From NCBI GenBank assembly GCA_020639095.1, contig JACKHH010000022.1, forward strand, positions 1 through 61,151: DNA of 61,151 nucleotides. Reading direction: 5' to 3'. This DNA comes from Phycisphaerales bacterium. GTDB taxonomy: Bacteria; Planctomycetota; Phycisphaerae; UBA1845. Of the stretch, positions 54,713 through 61,151 are shown in pieces. A program made the position numbers and the translations under genes. The stretch's first letter is position 1, and the number at the start of each line of letters is the position of its first letter. The notes under the pieces are model-generated. The model was not told the origin of the DNA, did not search any database, and saw nothing but the letters and a program-made list of their open reading frames with translations.

Positions 54713-56167
54713 CTAGACCTGTGCAAACTCGGCTTCGTCCGGCAGTTCCGCCGGAGTCTCATCGGCGTCGTGGCGGAAGAGGTCGATCCGCTGCCATTTA
54801 TTCGATCGCCAGCGCCACCACATCGCGAAACCGAGGAAGATGATCAAGGCAGCCGCGGCAGACCACGGCCCGATGATGCCCCACTCCGGGAACATCCGGG
54901 CCATCGCATACCCGCCACCGACCACGATCAACCAGTGGCTCACGATCAGCAGCACCGCCGGCCAGAGCGTGTCGCCCGCGCCCTTGAGCGCGTTGTAGTA
55001 GCCGATGCCCACACCATCGAACACCTGCCAAACCACGGCACAGATCATCACCGACGCGCCGATGCTCACCACCTCCGGGTTGTCGTTGAACACTCCGATG
55101 AGCTGATGCCGGAAGAAGAAGTACACCAGCGACAGCGTCGCGAGATACGCCACGATGATGCCCACCGCGATGCGCGAAACGCGGATCGCCAGTTCGTGGT
55201 CGCGCTGGCCGATGGCTTTACCCACCAACGCGGTCAGCGCAATCCCGATCCCGAACGTCGGCATGAAGCTGATCCGCAGGTACTGCCACACAACGTTGCT
55301 CGCAACCAGCGACGTCTCGCCGAAAATCCTGCCGGTCAGCACGTTGATGAACACCGCCCACACACAGACGTCGCTCGTCGCCTGCAAGCCCTGCGGCAAA
55401 CCGGTGCGCAGCATCGCGAACAGCTTCTTCCCGTCGAGTCGCCACATTTCCCGCGATGCGTACGTCGTCGCGTAGTACCCGCTCGCAAACGTCACAGCCA
55501 GGCGGATCATGCGATAGAACACGCCGATCAGCGTCCCCAGCGCAGCCCCGGCAATGCCCATTGCAGGAAAACCCAACCACCCGAACACGAAGATCGCACT
55601 GAGCACCACGTTCAGCAGGTTGGCTTCGATGGCCGACCACATCGTCACCTTCGGGCGATGCATGCCGTTGAAGAACCCGGCAAACGCCTCAGCCGCCACC
55701 GTTGGGAAAACCGTAAAGAGGCAGATCCGCGCGTACGCCCACTCCTTCGCCTGCACCTCGGGCAAGTGCCCGATCCATGCGAAAACGTGCGGGAGCAGCG
55801 GATACAGCACGAGCGCGAACGTGCCGTACAGCGCCGCCATGTAGAACGCCTGCCAGGTGTACGCGGCGGCATTACGCGGCCTGCCGCGTCCGATGGCCTG
55901 CGAAACGAACGTGTTGTTGATGCTCACCGTCGCCAGACCGGTCACGATAAACGTCCAGAGCGTGATCTGCGCGGGGAGGATGGCCGCCTGCGCGGACTCC
56001 GAGCCTTCCGGCAGCGCGCTGATCATCGCGAAGTCCGCGATATCCATGAGCATGCGCGAGCAAAGCGTGATGACCATGGGCACAGCCATGCGCACCACAC
56101 CGCGCACTTCTTCCTTGCGCCGCCAACGCAGGTCAAGTTCGAGCGAATTGTCAGACAGATTGGTCAT
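54713..56167 (-). CDS. MATE-family multidrug efflux transporter
   Basis: This encodes 484 residues from ATG 56167; the earlier ATG (56272) adds a soluble N-terminus. Twelve hydrophobic segments in two bundles are visible; the first reads GVVRMAVPMVITLCSRMLMD. MATE proteins use Na+ or H+ gradients to expel drugs and metabolites. The substrate cannot be read. An upstream zinc-ribbon protein gene (57050) is on the same strand with a 260-base gap. Confidence 0.88.
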   Translation of the reverse strand: MTNLSDNSLELDLRWRRKEEVRGVVRMAVPMVITLCSRMLMDIADFAMISALPEGSESAQAAILPAQITLWTFIVTGLATVSINNTFVSQAIGRGRPRNAAAYTWQAFYMAALYGTFALVLYPLLPHVFAWIGHLPEVQAKEWAYARICLFTVFPTVAAEAFAGFFNGMHRPKVTMWSAIEANLLNVVLSAIFVFGWLGFPAMGIAGAALGTLIGVFYRMIRLAVTFASGYYATTYASREMWRLDGKKLFAMLRTGLPQGLQATSDVCVWAVFINVLTGRIFGETSLVASNVVWQYLRISFMPTFGIGIALTALVGKAIGQRDHELAIRVSRIAVGIIVAYLATLSLVYFFFRHQLIGVFNDNPEVVSIGASVMICAVVWQVFDGVGIGYYNALKGAGDTLWPAVLLIVSHWLIVVGGGYAMARMFPEWGIIGPWSAAAALIIFLGFAMWWRWRSNKWQRIDLFRHDADETPAELPDEAEFAQV

Positions 56168-56385
56168 GGTTGCCGCCTGAGGCTCCAGTTGCCACTGGTA
56201 CTGCCCCGCAAGTTGTTGGGTCGGGAACACACGGGAAGATTCGCCGGCGAGATCACCGGACGTCCCGTACATCGAGATGGCGTGCTCAGGCTACCATAGT
56301 GCGGCGGAGGATAACCGACGGGCGAATCGTTTTCAACACGCTGCGGGCGTCGGAAAATGTCGATTGGGGTGGATCGAAGATCGGC

Positions 56386-56420
56386 GGGTGGCACGGACAA
56401 GCTTTGCTTGTCCGTGGTCA
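56386..56420. repeat. Family A palindrome (CACGGACAAGC...GCTTGTCCGTG)
   Basis: CACGGACAAGC-TTT-GCTTGTCCGTG preceded by GGGTGGC, just beyond the 3' end of the zinc-ribbon gene at 56427. Confidence 0.8.
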
Positions 56421-56426
56421 GGCAAG

Positions 56427-57050
56427 CTAATCGCCCGACACAGGTGCAACCGCTCCCGTAACGTACACCCCGCATTCAGGACATCGACCACTGACATTCC
56501 CGCGAAGGTCATAACCGCAACGCTCGCAACGACCCGCCGCCTCGCGCTCAATCGCCCTCACGCACCGCACTATGCAGACAGAAATCGGAATGCCCCACAC
56601 CAGGCACCATGCTGCGTAGCCCCAGTCGCCACTTGGAATGACGGGGTAGAGCGACCACACCTCACGCGCGCGAACCGGAATAGATTCCCCAAGTGAGGTC
56701 AACGGTACGGAGTTCCGGCGATAGAGCGTCAACCAATACTGGCATTGGCCACGACTACGGAAGGAAGATAGCTCGCCCTGATTCTGAACGTGCGCCAGGT
56801 AATCATCCGCCGCCATCCTGCCTTCGCGGTCGCGGACCAACTCCAACATGGGAACACCGCAAAGGCGTGAAAAGCTCAATGAGTAGTCGCTGGAGCTTGT
56901 CTTGACCGCACCTTCAACGGGCCACCCAACTGCAATGAACATGGCAAGCAATGCAGCGCCACCCCCCAGTATCAGCAAGACGGCGGCCGCAGATACGAAC
57001 GCGCGTACCCCCGCGCCAGCAAGCGAACGCTGTCGATTGGGTCGCGCCAT
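56427..57050 (-). CDS. Membrane protein with C-terminal zinc ribbon
   Basis: This encodes 207 residues from ATG 57050. An N-terminal membrane helix (FVSAAAVLLILGGGAALLAMF), a soluble domain, a second hydrophobic segment (WGYAAWCLVWGIPISVCIV), and a C-terminal ribbon CERCGYDLRGNVSGRCPECG. This is the reverse order of the tandem genes at the left edge (ribbon first). The CxxCGYDLRG form is frequent in Planctomycetota. The function is unknown. Confidence 0.75.
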   Translation of the reverse strand: MARPNRQRSLAGAGVRAFVSAAAVLLILGGGAALLAMFIAVGWPVEGAVKTSSSDYSLSFSRLCGVPMLELVRDREGRMAADDYLAHVQNQGELSSFRSRGQCQYWLTLYRRNSVPLTSLGESIPVRAREVWSLYPVIPSGDWGYAAWCLVWGIPISVCIVRCVRAIEREAAGRCERCGYDLRGNVSGRCPECGVYVTGAVAPVSGD

Positions 57051-57129
57051 GACGTTTCCACCTAACAAATTGCCACGTCCAGCCTCAATTTGCTACGTCA
57101 CCGAACCGGGAGGCGTTCACGCGGCTTGG

Positions 57130-57166
57130 ATAGCACTGACAAGCTCTGCATGTCAGTGGTCATGCA
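57130..57166. repeat. Degenerate family A palindrome
   Basis: CACTGACAAGC-TCT-GCATGTCAGTG carries one mismatch in the right arm (A for T) relative to the perfect copies. Confidence 0.7.
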
Positions 57167-57212
57167 CCGACTGCGCGACCAGCACCTAAGCACTTCCTCG
57201 CTGCCCGGGCGC

Positions 57213-57247
57213 AAAAAGAGAGGGGCGACGGTTACCCGTCGCCCCTC
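57213..57247 (-). terminator. Intrinsic terminator of the DUF4215/LamG gene
   Basis: On the minus strand GAGGGGCGACGG and CCGTCGCCCCTC form a 12-bp stem with a four-base loop, followed by TCTTTTT. It lies 32 bases after the stop at 57279. Confidence 0.88.
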
Positions 57248-57278
57248 GGGACACTTCACTGAACTTCGACAAGTGCGA

Positions 57279-60200
57279 CTAGTCGCCCATGTCGCCCATC
57301 AGGTCTGAGATCTCGACATCCGACAACGCACGATTGATGAGGTACACCTCGTCAATCTTACCGTCGAACGGACGGTCACCGGCACCGGTCGGCTGGTTAC
57401 CGATCGCGGCATTGACCGAATTGCTCGAGTTGATCATGCCTGACTTGTTCGTGCTGGCCACCATGTTACCGTCGACGTAGACCTTCATCTTGTCACCGTC
57501 GTACGTCGCAGCCACGTGATGCCATTCACCACGGTTCACGATGTTCCGGCTGGTCTCAACTTCCTTCGACCAACCACTCGTCCGCAGCACGAAGTGAACT
57601 CGGGCATCGCCGTCGGCGATCAGCGACCAGTACGTATCGCTGACGTTCGTGCCGGATGCCTTCGAGATCAGGCGGGCGTAGTTGTTGTCGAAGTCGTCGG
57701 CACGCATCCACAACGCGATCGTCATGGCCGAACCGCTGAAGTTCACCGGACCGAGGTCGAGCACGTCATTGCGCCCATCAAACTTGAGCGCGGTGCCGAG
57801 CAGACCCTGCGTCCAATCCGGATCCGAGTAGTCGCTGCCCGAGCTGTCACCCAGGCGGCCATTGGCAGCCTGCGTACCCGTGCTCGCAGCCGTCTGGCCC
57901 GAACCTTCATCGAACGACCAGGCGTAGATCAGCGACGAACCAAGGCTCGGCGCGCCGTCACCACTAAGACCACCGTCGGCTTCGATTTCGCCGGCGATTT
58001 CGAGCGGCGTGCGGGCGTACGTGAACGTACGAACCTCGTCGATGCGACCGTCGAACGGAGCGCTGCCGGCGTTCATCGGCTGGTTACCCATCGCCACCGA
58101 CACGTTCGGATCACCGTTCACCTCGCCCGTCTTGTCGAGCGACGCGATCTCGGTGCCGTTCTTGTACAGACGCATCTTCGTGCCGTCGTACGTGGCAGCC
58201 ACGTGGTACCACTGACCGGCCTGGATCTCGTTGTCCGAGCTGACCAACGTGGACACCGCGCCGCCCGCACGCAGACGGAAACGCAGCGCGCCGTTGGCGC
58301 CCGTGCCGACCATCCAGAAGTGCTCATCCGACGACTGGCCCGACGCCTTCGAAATCAGGCGGGCGTTGGCCACATCGAAGTCGTCCGCACGGACCCACAT
58401 CGAGATGGTCATTCCGGTGCCGCCATCGAGATCGATGCCACCGAGATCCACCACGTCGTTGTAACCGTCGAACCGCAGGCACGAACCGTTGCGTCCGCTC
58501 GCCCACTTCGGATCGCGATCGTCGAAGTTCCACGAATGGCCGCGGCGACCATGGTGGTTGTGACCACTTGAGTCGCGGCACCACTGATCGTGGTCCTCGT
58601 TCATCTTCCAGTGGCAATGCGGCGGCTGGTTGCAGTAGCGACGCTGACACGAATTGTTGCAGCAATCGCTGTTGTTCGAGTTGCCGTCGTCGCACTCTTC
58701 GCCGTCCTGCACCACGCCGTCACCACAGTACTCGTTCTTGCAGCTCTTCGAGCAACCGTCGTCGTTGTCGGTGTTGCCATCGTCGCACTCTTCGCCTTCA
58801 TCAACGAAGCCGTCACCGCAGCAGAACGTCAACAGGTCGATGTTGATGTCGCCTTCCGAATCGGTGAACACAATGTTCGTGTTCGTCGGCTGAGTCACGA
58901 CCGTGGCATCGATCCACGTCGACAGACCGAACTGCATGTTCTTGCCGTTTGCACCGACGCCCACCTGGACGGCTGCGCCACGACGCGTGATCGAAAGCAC
59001 CGCACCGGCGTACTTGCCTTCACCAGTCAAGGTACCGGCGAGGTCGGTGTAGTAGTACCAGTTGCTGGTGTCCACCGGACCCTGCTCGAGTTTCGGACTG
59101 CCCGCGGGCACGTTCGGCGGATTCACGCGACCCGACAGCACCAGATCAACCACGAAGCGCTTCTCGGAATCGTTGTCGTCGACAATGACACCCGTGAGCG
59201 TAGCCTGCGCACCCGTGTGGTCACCGATTTCAGTAAACGTACCCGGCGAATCGAAGACCAGGTTGTGGTTGATGCTGAAGAGCGTGAACGCGTGGTAGCT
59301 GCTCCAGTAACCGTACTTCTTCGCAGCCTTGGCGCAGTAGTCGTCGATGATCGGCTCAATCGTGCAGTCCGCAGCGCAACCGTCACCATCTTCGGTGTTG
59401 CCGTCGTCGCACTCCTCGCCCGGATCGAGCACGCCGTCACCACAGAACGGTTCGACCTTGCACGTCTCGTCGCAGCCGTCGCCGTTCTCGTTGTTGCCGT
59501 CGTCGCATTCCTCACCCGGATCGATCGTGCCGTCACCACAGTACGGTTCAAACGTGCAATCGGGCGCGCAGCCATCGCCGGCAGCGGTGTTGCCATCGTC
59601 ACACTCTTCGCCGTCATTGACGGTGCCGTCACCACAGAACGGTTCGATGTTGCAGCTCTCGTCGCAGCCGTCGCCGTTGTCGTTGTTGCCGTCGTCGCAG
59701 GCTTCGCCTTCGTCCAGCGTGCCGTCACCGCAGTAGCTGATGATCGGGCAGACGCAGAAGTTCGCGGTACCATCGGCATCGCAATTCACCACAACGTCAA
59801 CCGAGGTGACCGCGCAGGCGTAGTTGCCACCGGGAACGTCGACGGTGACCGTGTAGGTGCCCGGCTCAAGACCGGTGATCGCGAACTGACCCGTCGCGCT
59901 CGTCATCGACATGCCGACTTCGTCGCCGTTCAGATACGCGTGTACGGTGACATCAGGCACCGGCGTGATCGCGCTGTCCGGATCGCACAGCGAACAGAAC
60001 ACGGTGCCTTCGATCGAACGGTTGCACAGGTTCGGTCCAACCACGGCGCCGCTCTTTGCGAGGCTCGTGTCCGAGACCAGACCAGTGACCTTGTCGACGC
60101 TGAACTGATCGCCCGCGGTCATGACCAGGATGACGCTCTTGGTTCCCGCGCCGCCGAACAGCGACTCGCCACCGGCCGAGTAGAGGAAACGAGCGGCTTG

Positions 60201-60608
60201 ATTGGTGCTCGCGAGCACGACGATACCGGAACCCACCGGCGCTTCGGTGCCCGGCGTCACGCCGTTCACCGTACCCGTGGTGCTGGTTCCAGTGCCGACG
60301 AGCGGAACGCCGTTAATGCTCTCGACGTCGTAGCGTGAGAGGTTCTCGTTGCCGTCGACGTATTCCAGAATATACGCGTACTGGATCAGTCCCGGAGTCA
60401 CACCGAGGGGGTCGGTCACATCCTGGCCGGTAAACGCTTCGAAGTGTACGTTGACTTCGAAGAACAGGCCCTCAAGGTTGGGACCGTCCACCAACGTAAT
60501 CGTCCCCGCGGACCCGGGTACGGGCGCGGCCATCGCCATCGGCGCAACGGCCAGCACCGCGACCAGTGTCGCTATGCGCAGGACCTGACACCAATTCCGT
60601 TGCATCAT
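57279..60608 (-). CDS. Secreted DUF4215 cysteine-rich repeat and LamG protein
   Basis: The ATG at 60608 is favoured because GAGGAG lies eight to nine bases upstream (60614 is too close); about 1109 residues. Signal peptide to APMAMA. An N-terminal beta-rich domain is followed by a Cna-B/SdrD-like carboxypeptidase-regulatory module (VTVHAYLNGDEVGMSMTS). Six DUF4215 repeats (CGDGTxDxGExCDDGNxxxGDGC) occur as four, then a gap domain, then two. Two LamG domains close the protein. No dockerin or membrane anchor is seen at the end, so it may be released or held by another means. Metal-binding display function is inferred. Confidence 0.85.
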   Translation of the reverse strand: MMQRNWCQVLRIATLVAVLAVAPMAMAAPVPGSAGTITLVDGPNLEGLFFEVNVHFEAFTGQDVTDPLGVTPGLIQYAYILEYVDGNENLSRYDVESINGVPLVGTGTSTTGTVNGVTPGTEAPVGSGIVVLASTNQAARFLYSAGGESLFGGAGTKSVILVMTAGDQFSVDKVTGLVSDTSLAKSGAVVGPNLCNRSIEGTVFCSLCDPDSAITPVPDVTVHAYLNGDEVGMSMTSATGQFAITGLEPGTYTVTVDVPGGNYACAVTSVDVVVNCDADGTANFCVCPIISYCGDGTLDEGEACDDGNNDNGDGCDESCNIEPFCGDGTVNDGEECDDGNTAAGDGCAPDCTFEPYCGDGTIDPGEECDDGNNENGDGCDETCKVEPFCGDGVLDPGEECDDGNTEDGDGCAADCTIEPIIDDYCAKAAKKYGYWSSYHAFTLFSINHNLVFDSPGTFTEIGDHTGAQATLTGVIVDDNDSEKRFVVDLVLSGRVNPPNVPAGSPKLEQGPVDTSNWYYYTDLAGTLTGEGKYAGAVLSITRRGAAVQVGVGANGKNMQFGLSTWIDATVVTQPTNTNIVFTDSEGDINIDLLTFCCGDGFVDEGEECDDGNTDNDDGCSKSCKNEYCGDGVVQDGEECDDGNSNNSDCCNNSCQRRYCNQPPHCHWKMNEDHDQWCRDSSGHNHHGRRGHSWNFDDRDPKWASGRNGSCLRFDGYNDVVDLGGIDLDGGTGMTISMWVRADDFDVANARLISKASGQSSDEHFWMVGTGANGALRFRLRAGGAVSTLVSSDNEIQAGQWYHVAATYDGTKMRLYKNGTEIASLDKTGEVNGDPNVSVAMGNQPMNAGSAPFDGRIDEVRTFTYARTPLEIAGEIEADGGLSGDGAPSLGSSLIYAWSFDEGSGQTAASTGTQAANGRLGDSSGSDYSDPDWTQGLLGTALKFDGRNDVLDLGPVNFSGSAMTIALWMRADDFDNNYARLISKASGTNVSDTYWSLIADGDARVHFVLRTSGWSKEVETSRNIVNRGEWHHVAATYDGDKMKVYVDGNMVASTNKSGMINSSNSVNAAIGNQPTGAGDRPFDGKIDEVYLINRALSDVEISDLMGDMGD
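58600..59730 (-). repeat. Tandem DUF4215 coding repeats
   Basis: Six units near 96-99 bases code for CGDGxxxxGExCDDGN. Four lie together (about 59350-59730) and two at about 58640-58830, the last one degenerate (DCCNNSC). Confidence 0.8.
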
Positions 60609-61086
60609 CACCATTTCTCCTCAACAGGACTTGGGATTCTCTCAATCCAAAGGTCAAGACGAAGCCGATCCGCGACTTCGCACGTTTCGCGCAAATGCAC
60701 CTACCCGAACGTTCCACCACACGGCGCGCACTTTGCGCGGCACCGTTTTGCGCGGTGTTGACGCCCGGTCTCTACGATCGATCTAAACCAATGGAGAACG
60801 AGGAATTGCGAAGCGCGTACGAATCACGGTCAAACTGCACGCGCCCGTGTCAGCTGCCCACACGACATGAACCCGATCCGGGAACGTGCGGACAACCGGC
60901 TCACCTGTTCTCTCCCACGGCCCAACGCCCGTCCTGTGCGCGTCATACTGCCCGTGGACCCGATCGCGAACTTCCCCAAATCGATCGGACGGGTCAATAC
61001 AACGCACGGCGACCCGCTTTCCCCTCTGTACCTCGCGCGTCCCCCTTCGAGGAGCAACCAACAAGCCGTCTCCCTAAGTGCCGCGA
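60609..61086. other. Intergenic region
   Basis: No gene is supported in these 478 bases. Short frames on both strands lack a ribosome binding site or recognisable motif. The region should include the promoter of the DUF4215/LamG gene, but no convincing boxes were found. Confidence 0.55.
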
Positions 61087-61151
61087 TTAACGCCCGCGGC
61101 GGCGAATCAAGCCAAACACACCCATCGCCAGCAAAGCTGCCGAGGTCGGCT
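61087..61151 (-). CDS. C-terminal tail of a PEP-CTERM-type protein (cut by window edge)
   Basis: Reading leftward the frame PTSAALLAMGVFGLIRRRGR ends in TAA at 61087-61089. A short hydrophobic helix followed by RRR is the hallmark of the PEP-CTERM sorting signal, which is processed by an exosortase in EPS-producing Gram-negative bacteria. The preceding PEP motif lies outside the window. Confidence 0.75.
   Translation of the reverse strand, partial: PTSAALLAMGVFGLIRRRGR

Noticed and set aside
54665..56299. 544-codon + strand frame across the MATE gene
   Set aside because: Antisense of a clear twelve-helix transporter; the product is Arg/His-rich with no motif.
59350..59730. CRISPR-like or satellite tandem repeat
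   Set aside because: The near 96-base periodicity is explained by DUF4215 protein units within one open frame.
58590..60338. 582-codon + strand frame across the DUF4215/LamG gene
   Set aside because: It is Val/Ala-rich because it mirrors the repeated CGDG...CDDGN coding sequence on the minus strand.
60566..61090. 174-codon + strand frame at the right edge
   Set aside because: It starts inside the signal-peptide coding region of the DUF4215 gene on the other strand, and no motif is seen.
1..61151. Prophage, genomic island or transposon
   Set aside because: No integrase, transposase, phage structural gene, direct terminal repeats or tRNA-disrupted attachment site is visible; gene content is chromosomal.

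Overview
The window is ordinary chromosome from a GC-rich bacterium, most likely a member of the Planctomycetota (Phycisphaerae-like). This is inferred from family content: secreted proteins ending in dockerin-like EF-hand pairs, a PEP-CTERM tail at the right edge, membrane proteins carrying a CxxCGY(D/E/N)L(R/T)G...CxECG zinc ribbon, an ECF sigma factor followed by a Ser/Thr kinase with a TPR-like tail, and prepilin-like and M6-protease secreted proteins. No phage, integrase, transposase or CRISPR array is visible.

Layout. 1-2.5 kb: two tandem paralogous zinc-ribbon membrane proteins (the first cut by the window edge). 2.7-7.1 kb: PilT-type retraction ATPase, a divergent Nramp-family transporter on the other strand, a tRNA with CAT anticodon, and a secreted thioredoxin-fold protein. 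7.2-21.1 kb: secreted or exported proteins (a dockerin protein, a sulfatase-fold lipoprotein without the formylglycine cysteine, an M6 metalloprotease with twelve DCNxNGxPDxCD repeats and Ig-like domains, a 1.36 kiloresidue cysteine-rich modular protein), with two small proteins and a SulP anion transporter. 21.6-25.2 kb: ECF sigma factor and kinase. 25.2-34.2 kb: two more dockerin proteins (one with CHRD and lamin-tail domains), a class I aminotransferase and a GH20-type glycosidase. 34.4-39 kb: SEC-C protein and ClC channel in one operon, a small membrane protein, and an HtrA-type protease. 39.4-45.6 kb: an IleRS-like synthetase with altered HIGH and KMSKS signatures, two small unknown genes, and DprA. 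45.6-48.6 kb: a lipoprotein and MsbA-type ABC exporter operon. 48.8-57 kb: a met-zincin, a prepilin-like protein, a serine hydrolase, PurN, a MATE transporter and another zinc-ribbon membrane protein. 57.3-60.6 kb: a secreted DUF4215 and LamG protein. The right edge holds the tail of a PEP-CTERM gene.

How it fits together. Much of the coding capacity is exported: carbohydrate or sulfate-ester-type hydrolases, peptidases and large modular display proteins, alongside anion, metal and drug transporters. The ECF sigma-kinase pair is a plausible regulator, but nothing here shows its targets. Housekeeping genes (IleRS-like, PurN, DprA, tRNA) are scattered among them.

The most unusual structures are (i) at least six families of short palindromic elements confined to intergenic gaps, often in head-to-head pairs, with one element nested inside another; (ii) a PDZ-like segment inserted in the first extracytoplasmic loop of the ABC exporter; (iii) the divergent IleRS-like and Nramp-like proteins, whose family-defining residues are replaced. 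Starts were chosen from Shine-Dalgarno spacing and signal peptides where possible. All domain calls are by eye and no database search was run.
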